DNA of 64,000 nt from Microvirgula aerodenitrificans DSM 15089 (GCF_000620105.1 NZ_JHVK01000003.1:124001-188000), one strand, 5' to 3'; shown: positions 27,601 through 35,437, counted from the stretch's first letter. The notes: a model not told the origin generated them from the sequence alone. Numbers and translations are program-made.

Positions 27601-27807
27601 GTGCCCGCGTCTCAGCTCGGCCTCGATCTTCATCCAGGCTGAGTAGGGGATGACGACGTGGGCGCCTGCTCGGACCCGCGTCCACGGCTCTACCAGAAAT
27701 TCCCACCGCCCCTTGTCCAGATCTGCAGCCAGGCTTTCGACCACCTGCGCCGATGCAACGGCATCATCGACAGTCACGAATGGGATCTGGAATCGTTGTT
27801 CTGACAT
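27571..27807 (-). CDS. Hypothetical phage protein (78 aa)
   Basis: MSEQRFQIPFVTVDDAVASAQVVESLAADLDKGRWEFLVEPWTRVRAGAHVVIPYSAWMKIEAEL is unrecognised. GGATAGGC precedes its ATG. It is the first leftward gene downstream of the left operator pair and could be the first product of a PL-type promoter, but its sequence does not resemble known N antiterminators. Confidence 0.55.
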   Translation of the reverse strand: MSEQRFQIPFVTVDDAVASAQVVESLAADLDKGRWEFLVEPWTRVRAGAHVVIPYSAWMKIEAELRRGHKNGKAPTAE

Positions 27808-27918
27808 GCCTATCCTTTGAGAAAAAAATTTACCAGCGGCAGAAAATTCGGATAGAAATTTTCGTCATGACGCATAAAATGAGCAATGCCATCTAACTAA
27901 TCATTGGGAGAAATGCTC

Positions 27919-28122
27919 ATGACTACTCCTATCAACACCCCCATCACTTGCCCTGAATGCACTGGCGATAAACTCAAGTACGCCGAGACAAGCGAAGGGC
28001 CGGACAGCTACGCCTGCGTTGGCTGCGGGCATGTTCTTCATCCTGAAGAGATCCACGAAATCACCAAGGCCTTGAGCGAGCGCCTTTTTGCCGGGTTCCT
28101 GTCAGGGGCTACGAAGGGCTGA
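27919..28122 (+). CDS. Small C4 zinc-ribbon protein
   Basis: The 67-aa protein MTTPINTPITCPECTGDKLKYAETSEGPDSYACVGCGHVLHPEEIHEITKAL has paired CPEC and CVGC motifs forming a zinc ribbon. ATG 27919 is preferred because GGGAG is 8 nt upstream; the Met at 27913 is too close. It is the only rightward gene in the block between the left arm and the immunity region. A nucleic-acid-binding regulator is plausible. Confidence 0.6.
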   Translation: MTTPINTPITCPECTGDKLKYAETSEGPDSYACVGCGHVLHPEEIHEITKALSERLFAGFLSGATKG

Positions 28123-28243
28123 GTCCTTGCTTCCTTGATCAAGCAGCCCGGCGTGCAGTGTTTGCAGATTCACCGGGCTGACCTTTGGCCACCAAAACCG
28201 CCTGTCTCGGCTTTGGTGATCGGCTTCTGGTGAGGCCGTTCAT

Positions 28244-28663
28244 GCATCGTTGAGAGGGCTATATACGCATTCGATCCGCGTGTAGCATCGGCGAACCGTC
28301 CCCCTGCAAGGGGCCGGCCTGGCATAGCAGTGCCAGGCGGCGCGGCTGCTACTGCGCTGAAGGTGAAACCCGCCATGGTCGCCCTTGGGCCACCGCCGGC
28401 CGGTCAAGCCGAATGTCAGATTGCGTGCTAGCCGCAGTCAGGCATCCGCCAGCAAGGGCGGAATACAAGTGCTCAAGCGGGTTAAATGCCCGTGGCCACG
28501 GGCTTTCAATCAGGGACATCGAATGAAAGCCGTCGTGAAGGTGAGCATCAAGATAAACGTGGCCCAGTGCATTCTCGCGTTGACCACGCTTGTTCTGCTG
28601 ATGCTGTGACCAAGGGGCCCGCTTCGGCGGGTCTCCGAACTTCTACAGCCCTCTCAACGATGC
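28244..28663. repeat. 17-bp perfect inverted repeat pair, 386 bp apart
   Basis: GCATCGTTGAGAGGGCT at 28244-28260 is the exact reverse complement of AGCCCTCTCAACGATGC at 28647-28663. The arms bracket the hairpin-dense segment and the small peptide frame. They could close a large RNA domain or bound an insertion; no transposase or target duplication was seen. Confidence 0.65.
28523..28609 (+). CDS. 28-aa hydrophobic peptide
   Basis: MKAVVKVSIKINVAQCILAL plus TTLVLLML is a basic N-terminus followed by one membrane helix. AGGGA sits 7 nt upstream of the ATG and a GCCCGC/GCGGGT hairpin follows the stop. Size and layout resemble small membrane peptides or type I toxins, but there is no proof of translation. 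Confidence 0.35.
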   Translation: MKAVVKVSIKINVAQCILALTTLVLLML

Positions 28664-28929
28664 CGGCTCATTGAACCGGCCCTTTGCCCGTTACTCGCCA
28701 CAGGCCGGCGTTCCGTCAGAGTCATTCGCAGCGCCTCATGCGCCTTGTCGTCTGATCGCCCGCCTTGTTGCTCTCGGCGGGTCTTGCTCAGCTTCTCGGG
28801 CGCTGGCGGGGCCCCGTCTACGACAGGCGCTCTCCGCCTGCTATCGAACCGTATCCTGCTCAATTGTCTGGTCCCGCGTGGGGGCTCCTGAGATCGGTCG
28901 GCGGTGTGTTGCCGTGGTGTGATTGCAAG

Positions 28930-28968
28930 ATAACTTAGGTTATAAATGAAGTCAATAACTAAAGTAAT
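28930..28968. promoter_or_regulatory. Left operator pair (OL-like)
   Basis: ATAACTTAGGTTAT at 28930-28943 and ATAACTAAAGTAAT at 28955-28968 match the right-operator consensus beside the CI-like gene (ATAACTAAGGTTAT). Centre spacing is 25 bp. The AT-rich surroundings would suit an early leftward promoter. Repressor binding is inferred from sequence identity with the right set. Confidence 0.65.
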
Positions 28969-29010
28969 AATTCTTGCTGGTAGGAAGAACTCTGGTTGTT
29001 CTGACGTAAC

Positions 29011-29034
29011 AAAGCCCGCGAGCGGCGGGCTGTT
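29011..29034. terminator. Hairpin AAAGCCCGC/GCGGGCT
   Basis: First of two GC stems between the left operators and the protease-like gene; the second is at 29068-29093 (AAGCCCCGC/GCGGGGCTT). Together they probably end leftward transcription of the repressor-protease operon. Confidence 0.6.
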
Positions 29035-29067
29035 GATGGGGGTGGGCGGCTAGGACGGCAGGCGCGA

Positions 29068-29093
29068 AAAAGCCCCGCGAATGGCGGGGCTTA
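29068..29093 (-). terminator. Terminator after the protease-like gene
   Basis: Stem AAGCCCCGC/GCGGGGCTT followed leftward by TTTTTCGCG. It lies 49 bp beyond the stop of the leftward 30182 gene. Confidence 0.65.
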
Positions 29094-29141
29094 GCCTGAA
29101 AAGCAGAACTAGGTCAGCGGCACTTCAGCGCGAACGCACTG

Positions 29142-30182
29142 CTATGCTGCGGAGTAGGTTTCATGCTCTTCAGTAGTTCCGACAGCCACGGGTTGAGCTT
29201 CGGCTCCCTCGTCTCCTGCTGAGACTTCTTGATGGCTTCCTGAAGCATCTGTTCCATGGTCATCTCCTATTTGATCGTCAATTTCACCACTGGTGACTGG
29301 CGTAGCTACTGCAGCGCTTGCTTCCACCGCACGCTTTAGCACACCGTATATCACGTGGTTAAGGTTAAAGGTAACCGGCTGATTCTGCCAGTACGGTCCG
29401 ACATTCGCAACTAAGTAGTCACAGATTATCGACTCCTCATGGCATGGGCTACGAACCTTTGAGAACAGCTCTTTTGCCTCTGCCCTGTCGATCACGAACT
29501 CGTGGACTGGGTAGTCCCAGATCAGCTTCTGCAGCGCCCCTTCTAGTAGGTTCTCATGGTAGGCGTTGAGGCGCTCCCCGTACTTCTGAGCAATGTTGAT
29601 TGCCCGTTGCATCTCTCCAAGCCTCACGGGGTCTATCTGAGAAACGACCGGCTGGTAGAGGGATGCTATAAGTCCATCGGCGATGCTTGCTGCAGTCTTT
29701 GTGGAGACACCGCTTCCCCTATTTATGTCGACCAGAGCTTTCCTGAACGAAGTCAACGCGGCGCTTTCTAGGTACTTTACAGCCTGCAAAATATCTAGGC
29801 CAGAAGAGTTTTGGAACATCTCATCTGGCTTGCTTACCTGAATATCTAGCGGCCCTAACTCCCCTCTGTCTGCGATAACAAGCTCTGATGCACCTATGCA
29901 CATTAGGGTCCCAGCGCTCTTGCATGACGTAGGAATCAATATGGAAAAGTTGCCTTTCCCGTACGTATGCAGCAAAGCCCTTGCTATCCGGTAGCCTGCA
30001 TTCGGATCCCCCCCATTTGTAGCCAATACCAAGATAGCGCGGTCTTTGGCCTTCCTGGGTAGTGAGTCGCAAATTGATTGGTATCCGTCCTTGTTTATCA
30101 TCCCGAAGTAAACGTACACATCTGAATCTAATTTCTCCAAGCAGACTCTGATGCTGTTGATGACGCGAATCCCATCTTCCAT
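29142..30182 (-). CDS. ClpP/SDH-class serine protease-like protein in rex position
   Basis: The 346-aa protein resembles the SDH_sah/SppA group of the ClpP fold: VYVYFGMINKDGYQSI, LVLATNGGDPNAGYRIARALLHTYG (oxyanion region), SCKSAGTLMCIGASELVIADRGELGPLDIQ with the likely nucleophile Ser in SAGTL. The C-terminal ~60 residues are acidic and low-complexity. No signal peptide or membrane helix is visible, so it is probably cytoplasmic. It lies downstream of the repressor on the same strand and between the two operator sets, like lambda rexAB, so expression from the prophage and an exclusion role are possible. Confidence 0.7.
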   Translation of the reverse strand: MEDGIRVINSIRVCLEKLDSDVYVYFGMINKDGYQSICDSLPRKAKDRAILVLATNGGDPNAGYRIARALLHTYGKGNFSILIPTSCKSAGTLMCIGASELVIADRGELGPLDIQVSKPDEMFQNSSGLDILQAVKYLESAALTSFRKALVDINRGSGVSTKTAASIADGLIASLYQPVVSQIDPVRLGEMQRAINIAQKYGERLNAYHENLLEGALQKLIWDYPVHEFVIDRAEAKELFSKVRSPCHEESIICDYLVANVGPYWQNQPVTFNLNHVIYGVLKRAVEASAAVATPVTSGEIDDQIGDDHGTDASGSHQEVSAGDEGAEAQPVAVGTTEEHETYSAA

Positions 30183-30307
30183 TTAGTTCTCCACGCTAAC
30201 TGTTTGAATTTTTGTTGATATTTTCATCTTCGCTAACCGGTCATGTCAGCCAACACCGGCTACCGTGGCCACCACCGCCCACTACCCACCGCGCCAGACC
30301 ATGCTGG

Positions 30308-30961
30308 CTACCGCGGACGTCCTTGGAAAATCACCTTGCCGCAGATCTGAGAGTTATCAGGGATACGGATGATCCGCTCCGGCCATGCCGGATTGATCGC
30401 CAGCAGGAACGTTCCATCCTGGGTGACCTGCAGCCGCTTGAACGTTGCCTTACCCTCCGGGGTGCGCACGATGATGTCGTCGCCGTGTACGTAGCCCCCA
30501 CGGGGGTCCACGAAAATCATTTCCCCGTCACGATACTCTGGCGACATCGACTCCCCCTCAACGCGCAGAACGTAGGCGTTTGGGGTGTGGGTGACTGGGC
30601 ACGGATACCACGCCTCGGCATCACCCGGCGCCAGGTTGTCGATCACGTCGCAGAACGACCCGGCCTGTACCCATGAGATCAGGGGCAGCATGCCGCGGAC
30701 GTCCGGGCCTGGGGAGACGTTGGTGTCAATGCGAGCTTTGTCATCAGTTCGCGCGACACCTTCATGTATGACGCCGCGACTCAACTCCTCGGCCGTCACC
30801 CCGAAAATTTTGGCGATTTCAACGATCTTGCGAGTGTTGCCACCATTCTCAATTTTCGCCAAGCCCGGCTGACTGATGCCGATTTTTTTTGCCAGCTCGT
30901 CCTGAGACCAGCCGCGCGCCTCACGCAGGCGCTTGATTAGTGCTGATGTCGTGTTTTCCAT
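30308..30961 (-). CDS. CI/LexA-type phage repressor
   Basis: The 217-aa protein has an N-terminal Xre HTH (LIKRLREARGWSQDELAKKIGISQPGLAKIENGG) and a C-terminal S24 peptidase domain with Ser in VEGESMSPEYRDGE and Lys in GKATFKRL. The likely self-cleavage site is the AG of SWVQAGSF near residue 102. It keeps lysogeny and is inactivated by RecA-stimulated autocleavage. It is divergent from the Cro-like gene across three operators. Confidence 0.93.
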   Translation of the reverse strand: MENTTSALIKRLREARGWSQDELAKKIGISQPGLAKIENGGNTRKIVEIAKIFGVTAEELSRGVIHEGVARTDDKARIDTNVSPGPDVRGMLPLISWVQAGSFCDVIDNLAPGDAEAWYPCPVTHTPNAYVLRVEGESMSPEYRDGEMIFVDPRGGYVHGDDIIVRTPEGKATFKRLQVTQDGTFLLAINPAWPERIIRIPDNSQICGKVIFQGRPR

Positions 30962-30972
30962 GAGGCGAAGTT

Positions 30973-31032
30973 ATTACCGAAGTGATATGCGGTCAAAGAA
31001 CTATGGTTGTATCAATCCATAACTAAGGTTAT
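30973..31032. promoter_or_regulatory. Three right operators (OR-like)
   Basis: Three related 14-mers are seen: 30973-30986 (minus strand ATCACTTCGGTAAT), 30997-31010 (AGAACTATGGTTGT) and 31019-31032 (ATAACTAAGGTTAT). Their 24- and 22-bp spacing places them on one DNA face between divergent cI-like and cro-like genes. The last is the best palindrome. This is the lambda OR layout. Confidence 0.75.
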
Positions 31033-31041
31033 TATTCGTGC

Positions 31042-31284
31042 ATGAACACCTTAAAATCGCTCATGGATGAGGTCGAGAAGGCCGGAAGCCAATCCGCATT
31101 TGCTCGGATGGTCGGTGCATCTCAGGCCACGATTTCAAACCTACTTCTCGGGAAGAAGATGGCTGGCCCTCGTCTCGCCATCAGGATTGAGGCGGTAACC
31201 GATGGTCGAATTCGCCGGCACGACCTCTGCCCATCCGCAAGCGAGATCTGGCCCGAGAAACCCACCACCGAACCAGTCGCATAG
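31042..31284 (+). CDS. Cro/YdaS-like HTH regulator
   Basis: The 80-aa protein MNTLKSLMDEVEKAGSQSAFARMVGASQATISNLLLGKKMAGPRLAIRIEAVTDGRIRRHDL has the short HTH of Cro/YdaS proteins. It is the first rightward gene after the operators and divergent from cI, so it most likely acts as Cro. The YdaS toxin-antitoxin label sometimes given to such proteins is not needed here. Confidence 0.85.
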   Translation: MNTLKSLMDEVEKAGSQSAFARMVGASQATISNLLLGKKMAGPRLAIRIEAVTDGRIRRHDLCPSASEIWPEKPTTEPVA

Positions 31285-31360
31285 GAACCGCCATGCATGA
31301 GTCGAATGTTGCCCGTGGCCTGGTGCAATCGCACGCAGGCGTTTTTGATCAGGAGTGTGT

Positions 31361-31648
31361 ATGAGTGCGCCGACGTTGATCGGGCTTGAGCAAGCCTTCC
31401 GCTCGGCCCTGACGAGCCCCCGCGACAAGCGGGCCGTTGCTGACGCTTTGTCGTGGGACGATTCCCAGGTGTCGAGGTTTCTGAGCGGCCAGCAGGGCAT
31501 CCCCATCGACAAGCTGGATGCCGCCATTCAGGCCCTCGGCTATGTGCCGGTGACGCCGCGCTATCTGGACTGCCTGGCCTACATGGGCCAGATCGGTGCC
31601 AGCTGTCAGTGCGCACGCCAGGGTATGGGCGAGTGCGGGAGGCATTGA
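31361..31648 (+). CDS. CII-like early regulator
   Basis: The 95-aa protein MSAPTLIGLEQAFRSALTSPRDKRAVADALSWDDSQVSRFLSGQQGIPIDKLDAAIQALGYV has a lambda CII-type HTH followed by a Cys-containing tail. AGGAG is 5 nt before ATG 31361. Its place after cro and before replication genes equals that of cII. Activation of cI establishment is inferred from context. Confidence 0.75.
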   Translation: MSAPTLIGLEQAFRSALTSPRDKRAVADALSWDDSQVSRFLSGQQGIPIDKLDAAIQALGYVPVTPRYLDCLAYMGQIGASCQCARQGMGECGRH

Positions 31649-31651
31649 CGC

Positions 31652-31729
31652 ATGCACCAGATCATTAACGAACTGCTGCGCCCGCTGCTGCCCGAGCTGA
31701 CAGCGTTCTGCGACGCGGTGGAGGAGTAG
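31652..31729 (+). CDS. Mini-protein between cII-like and replication genes
   Basis: A 25-codon frame MHQIINELLRPLLPELTAFCDAVEE starts 3 bp after the previous stop and ends 3 bp before the next start. It is amphipathic and acidic. The tight packing favours translation, but the ribosome-binding site is weak. Confidence 0.35.
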   Translation: MHQIINELLRPLLPELTAFCDAVEE

Positions 31730-31732
31730 GGC

Positions 31733-32542
31733 GTGGGTATCAATTTCCTGTCGATGCTGGAGCGACCCGTGGCATTCCAGCGAGTGTTCGTCGACGTGAC
31801 CGGCTGCGCCAATGCCGCGCTACTGCTGTCGCAGATCCACTACTGGCACCCGCGCACTGGTAACGGCGACTGGTTCCACAAAACTGCAGACGAATGGCGT
31901 GACGAGATCGGCCTGACGAAACGCGAGCTGGAGACCGCCCGCCGAACATTGGTCAACCTTGGTGTCATCGAGTACCGCCGCGCAGGCATGCCGGCCAAAC
32001 CGTATTACCGCCTGGATGCGGACCGCCTGAACGCGATTTTGGCGTCGATTTACCACGCCAGAAACGCCGACTCCAGTTACGCGGAAAACGCAGAACAGGA
32101 TTCGCGGAATACGCAGAACATGTCACGCGAAAAACGCGCAGCTAAAAGAGCAGAGACTACTGCAGAGACTACTACAACCTTCGCTAACGCTCAGGTTGTG
32201 CCGCCCGCGAAACCGGTCAGCCGCAAATCGCCTCTGCCTGACGGGTTTGCCCCATCGGATGCCCACCGGCACCTCGCCGACGAACTGCAGGTGACGCTGA
32301 GCTATGAGTTCGACAAGTTCCGTGATTACCACGTTGCGAAGCGCAGCCTGTTCGTCGACTGGGACGCCGCGCTGCGGAACTGGTTGCGGAACGCCGCGCA
32401 GTTCTCTCAGCGGCGCATGCCATCCGGCCAGCCATCGATGAACGTCGCCGACCGTCGTGCCAACACCATCGCCGAACTGACCGGCAAATCCCGAGGAGAC
32501 CAGCATGCTCGCACCGTCGATGCTGAATACCAGCGCGTCTGA
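31733..32542 (+). CDS. Phage replication protein O-like
   Basis: The 269-aa protein starts with GTG and reads MGINFLSMLERPVAFQRVFVDVTGCANAALLLSQIHYWH, then DEWRDEIGLTKRELETARRTLVNLGVIEYRR, a winged-helix origin-binding-type domain. A disordered linker precedes a DnaT-like C-terminal domain (FDKFRDYHVAKRSLFVDWDAALRNWLRNA). It probably binds the phage origin and loads the helicase with the next gene product. The last 38 bp overlap that gene. Confidence 0.8.
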   Translation: MGINFLSMLERPVAFQRVFVDVTGCANAALLLSQIHYWHPRTGNGDWFHKTADEWRDEIGLTKRELETARRTLVNLGVIEYRRAGMPAKPYYRLDADRLNAILASIYHARNADSSYAENAEQDSRNTQNMSREKRAAKRAETTAETTTTFANAQVVPPAKPVSRKSPLPDGFAPSDAHRHLADELQVTLSYEFDKFRDYHVAKRSLFVDWDAALRNWLRNAAQFSQRRMPSGQPSMNVADRRANTIAELTGKSRGDQHARTVDAEYQRV

Positions 32543-33272
32543 ACCGCTGTCGACCGCCTGGGTCGAGCGCCTGTTCAAACGCCTGTCTGCGATGTACGGA
32601 AACCGTTTTGCCGACATGTGGGGCTCGGTGGACGCTGGCGAGATGAAATCGACGTGGGCCGATGCGCTGGCTGGCCTGACTGGTGTCGAGATTCGTGCCG
32701 GGCTGGACGCATGCAAAACCCAGAAATGGCCGCCGACCTTGCCGGAATTCCTGCTGCTGTGCCGCCCGCAGCCCAGCGCTGACCCGGAGACCGCGTTCTA
32801 CATCGCCGCCGACCAGATGGTCCGCCGCCATGCTGGCCAGCCGGAGCAGTGGCCGAGCCCGCGCCATTTCTGGGCTGCCCAGCGCGTTGGCGGCGACATG
32901 CAGCACCTGTCGTGGCGCGATCTGGCCGGCCGCTGGCGCGCCGCCTGGGAACAGGCTGCCGCCGACGTGAGCAGGCCGATCCCGGCTGCAGCCCCGCCCG
33001 AACAGTCGCTGCCGGCGCCTGGCCGCACGACCCGCAACGAGGCTGACGTGTCACGCATGCTGTCCGAGGCCCGTGACCAGGTGCTGGCGCCGCGTGCGTC
33101 GAAATACCCGGCCGGCGTTGACCTGAGCTGGACCGAGAAAATCAACGATGCCCCGCGCGACTGGCCAACGATTTCCTGCCGCTACGCCGCCGAGGCCCGC
33201 GCGAAATTCAACCTGCCCATCAGCGATACCCTGCGCAAATTCCTGGGCACGCCACAGGAGGTCGCCGCATGA
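32505..33272 (+). CDS. Phage replication protein P-like helicase loader
   Basis: The 255-aa protein includes WVERLFKRLSAMYGNRFADMWGSVDAGEMKSTWADALAGLTGVEIRAGLDACKTQKWPPTLPEFLLLCRP, typical of lambda P-like replication proteins in betaproteobacterial phages. AGGAGA precedes ATG 32505. The C-terminal half is low-complexity. It likely recruits the host DnaB helicase to the complex formed by the upstream protein. Confidence 0.8.
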   Translation: MLAPSMLNTSASEPLSTAWVERLFKRLSAMYGNRFADMWGSVDAGEMKSTWADALAGLTGVEIRAGLDACKTQKWPPTLPEFLLLCRPQPSADPETAFYIAADQMVRRHAGQPEQWPSPRHFWAAQRVGGDMQHLSWRDLAGRWRAAWEQAAADVSRPIPAAAPPEQSLPAPGRTTRNEADVSRMLSEARDQVLAPRASKYPAGVDLSWTEKINDAPRDWPTISCRYAAEARAKFNLPISDTLRKFLGTPQEVAA

Positions 33273-33589
33273 CCACCGCCACACGCAACAACGCCTACCG
33301 CAACCACCGCGCCAGCGGCCGGGCCGGCACCCAGTGCGAGCAGATCCTCGCGCTACTGCGTCGCAGCCGGGTACCGCTGCTGCGGGCTGAGATTGCCGGG
33401 AACCTGGGCATGTTCCAGTCGAGCGTCTGTGGACGGCTGGATGAGCTGCGCGCCGCAGGTGCTGTGATCGTCGCCGGGAAGCGGCTGAATCCCGCGACGG
33501 GCGTCGAATGCGACACCTACCGGGCCGCGCTGCTGTGGGACGAGACCGAGGCAGGGCAGGCCGACATGTTTGCTGGGGTGGCGGCATGA
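33269..33589 (+). CDS. Winged-helix small protein
   Basis: The 106-aa protein has QCEQILALLRRSRVPLLRAEIAGNLGMFQSSVCGRLDELRAAGAVIVAGKRLNPATG, a winged-helix domain. It overlaps the helicase-loader stop by ATGA and the next gene likewise. A regulatory or replication-accessory role is inferred; no closer identity. Confidence 0.65.
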   Translation: MTTATRNNAYRNHRASGRAGTQCEQILALLRRSRVPLLRAEIAGNLGMFQSSVCGRLDELRAAGAVIVAGKRLNPATGVECDTYRAALLWDETEAGQADMFAGVAA

Positions 33590-34059
33590 CCAGACGAGCC
33601 CAGAAACCGACCGTTTTCCTGCGCGTCGCCAAGGGCGCACTGGTACCGGCCGACGCCTATGCGCAGAGCCAGTTGCGAGCGAAGGGCTACACGGTGGGTG
33701 ATGTCCTCTCGGCCACACTGAAAAAGCTGAACAACCCGCGATTCCACCGGTTGATGCATCGGATCGGCACCCTGTGTGCTGCAAATATCGATTCGTTCAC
33801 CGGCATGGACGCACACCAGGTGCTGAAGCGCATCCAGTGGGAGGGTGGTATCGGCTGCGAGGAAATGGGCGTCATGGTTCCCGGCGTCGGTATGGCCATG
33901 GCGCGGTTCCCTCTGTCGCTGTCGTTTGAATCGATGGATGACGGCGAGCGGCATGAGGTGGCCAGAGCTATGTGCCGGTACATCAGCGAGAAATATTGGC
34001 CGTCGATGCGCCCGGAGCAGATCGAGGAAATGGCAGAAAGCTGGGTGGAAGAGGCATGA
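33586..34059 (+). CDS. DUF1367-like phage protein
   Basis: The 157-aa protein MTRRAQKPTVFLRVAKGALVPADAYAQSQLRAKGYTVGDVLSATLKKLNNPRFHRLMHRIGTLCAANI resembles DUF1367 proteins (L-P-D...RN-FHR pattern) of lambdoid nin-like regions. Function unknown. ATG 33586 overlaps the preceding stop; the longer upstream frame has no similarity. Confidence 0.6.
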   Translation: MTRRAQKPTVFLRVAKGALVPADAYAQSQLRAKGYTVGDVLSATLKKLNNPRFHRLMHRIGTLCAANIDSFTGMDAHQVLKRIQWEGGIGCEEMGVMVPGVGMAMARFPLSLSFESMDDGERHEVARAMCRYISEKYWPSMRPEQIEEMAESWVEEA

Positions 34060-34361
34060 GGATCGAGAGCAAAAAGCTTCGTGCGAGCGCACGCGGCGAG
34101 GACTGCACGCTGAACATTGCTGGCGTGTGCAGCTACGACAGCGCCACTGTGGTGCTGTGCCACCTGCCGGATGAGTCCCACGGCATGGCGCGCAAATCCG
34201 ACGACATCTGCGCCGTATTCGGCTGTGCGGCCTGCCACGACGTCATCGACGGCCGGGCCGGCAGCCTGAGCACGGAGGATCGGCAGTTCTACATGCGCCG
34301 CGCGATGGTACGGACGTGGCGCCGGTGGATTGCGCTCGGTTTGGTGAAGGTGCCGAAATGA
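34056..34361 (+). CDS. DUF1364 nuclease-like protein
   Basis: The 101-aa protein MRIESKKLRASARGEDCTLNIAGVCSYDSATVVLCHLPDESHGMARKSDD carries the ARGxxCTL-GVC-TVVLCHL pattern of DUF1364, an HNH-related zinc-binding family from phage nin regions (lambda Ren/Ybc neighbourhood). Later Cys residues (FGCAACHD) complete metal binding. It may nick DNA in recombination, next to RusA. Confidence 0.8.
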   Translation: MRIESKKLRASARGEDCTLNIAGVCSYDSATVVLCHLPDESHGMARKSDDICAVFGCAACHDVIDGRAGSLSTEDRQFYMRRAMVRTWRRWIALGLVKVPK

Positions 34362-34525
34362 ACCTGGGCGATGCCGATTTCTACGCCAAATTCATTCTGG
34401 GCTGCTGCCGCGGAATCCACCACCAGGCCTATCGGCGCGACCTGATCGCATGGCTGGCGCGGCAGGATGAGCAGTTGGCTGCCGACGTGAAGGCGCGCGT
34501 TGCCGCCGGATGGGACAGAGCATGA
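34358..34525 (+). CDS. Small hypothetical phage protein
   Basis: The 55-aa protein MNLGDADFYAKFILGCCRGIHHQAYRRDLIAWLARQDEQLAADVKARV is helical. It overlaps both neighbours by ATGA, strong evidence for translation. Unrecognised. Confidence 0.55.
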   Translation: MNLGDADFYAKFILGCCRGIHHQAYRRDLIAWLARQDEQLAADVKARVAAGWDRA

Positions 34526-34896
34526 TCGAGCTGACCATGCCATACCCGCCCAGCGCAAACACCTACTGGCGCAGCCCAAACAAAGGCGCGCTGGCCGGCC
34601 GGCACCTGCTGAGCGAGAAGGGGCGCCGGTACCGGGCCGAGGTGCAGGCGCTGTGCGTGGTTGAGCGCGTGCGGCGCATGACCGGCCGGGTGACCGTGGA
34701 AATGCTGGTGTGCCCTCCTGACCGCCGGCGGCGCGATCTGGACAACGTCCTCAAGGCCACGCTGGACAGCCTCACCCATGGCGGCGCATGGGACGACGAC
34801 AGCCAGATTGACCGGCTGGTGGTGAGCCGCGGCGACGTGGTGCCTGGTGGGCGGCTGCTGGTGAGGGTCAAGGAATTCGAGAGGGGGCAGGCATGA
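34522..34896 (+). CDS. rusA: RusA Holliday-junction resolvase
   Basis: The 124-aa protein has TMPYPPSANTYWRSPNKG, PPDRRRRDLDNVLKATLDSLTHGGAWDDDSQIDRLVVSR, with the catalytic Asp residues of RusA. It cuts four-way junctions during phage recombination, usually at CC dinucleotides. Located in a nin-like region between DUF1364 and the antiterminator. Confidence 0.93.
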   Translation: MIELTMPYPPSANTYWRSPNKGALAGRHLLSEKGRRYRAEVQALCVVERVRRMTGRVTVEMLVCPPDRRRRDLDNVLKATLDSLTHGGAWDDDSQIDRLVVSRGDVVPGGRLLVRVKEFERGQA

Positions 34897-35396
34897 TGTT
34901 CATGACCGTGAAAGACATGCTCGGCTGGGCATTCCGGATGGAGACTGTCGTCCTCGCCAAGACGCAGAAATACTGCGAGACAGCCGCGCCATCGTTCGGT
35001 GGCCTGTTGCCGAACGAACTCAAAGCGCAGGCGGCGTTGATTATGGGCAAGGTCGATCGGCTGCCGTTCGAGGAGCGCGCCGTGCTGTGGCTGTATTTCA
35101 CGGGAAGGGAAACCGAAGCGATCGCTCTGGCCGGCGGCATGCCTGGCCGGTACGGGATGAAGGCGGATCGCGATCTGTTGCTGAAGTGGTCGCGCGGGGA
35201 GGGGGTGTCGTGTCGGGACTTCGCTGATCGGCATTCCTGCTGCCACATGACGGCAAACCGCTATGAGAAGGCGCTGTACCGCCGGCTGAACGCCATCCTA
35301 AGGCGTGCGATGCTGGTCATCGAGATTCAGCACCTGCAGCTGATTCGGGTGCCAATGGTAGATCGCAACCAAGCCACCGCTTGCTTGACAGCGTGA
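34893..35396 (+). CDS. Q-like late antiterminator
   Basis: The 167-aa protein MMFMTVKDMLGWAFRMETVVLAKTQKYCETAAPSFGGLL ... LPFEERAVLWLYFTGRE ... VSCRDFADRHSCCHMTANRYEKALYRRLNAILRRA resembles antitermination Q proteins in its sigma-like HTH C-terminus. It is the last early rightward gene, followed by a terminator at 35438, as for lambda Q. Late-gene control is inferred. Confidence 0.65.
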   Translation: MMFMTVKDMLGWAFRMETVVLAKTQKYCETAAPSFGGLLPNELKAQAALIMGKVDRLPFEERAVLWLYFTGRETEAIALAGGMPGRYGMKADRDLLLKWSRGEGVSCRDFADRHSCCHMTANRYEKALYRRLNAILRRAMLVIEIQHLQLIRVPMVDRNQATACLTA

Positions 35397-35437
35397 ATGT
35401 TACACTGTAGAGTCAAATACATAGTGTGAATCAGTGC

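Larger units (their letters stand above)
28123..28929. other. Hairpin-dense, gene-poor segment
   Basis: About 800 bp without an ordinary gene. Strong local palindromes are frequent: CAGCCCGG/CCGGGCTG (28143/28171), CACCAAA/TTTGGTG, CCCCTGCAAGGGG (28302), GCCTGGCA/TGCCAGGC (28316-28338) and GCCCGTGGCCACGGGC (28488). A 17-bp inverted repeat brackets the core, and a 28-codon frame with a ribosome-binding site lies inside. A large structured RNA is a reasonable hypothesis. Confidence 0.5.

Noticed and set aside
31042-31284. YdaS-type toxin-antitoxin pair
   Set aside because: The gene is divergent from a CI-like repressor with three operators and followed by CII-like and replication genes, so a Cro role explains it better.
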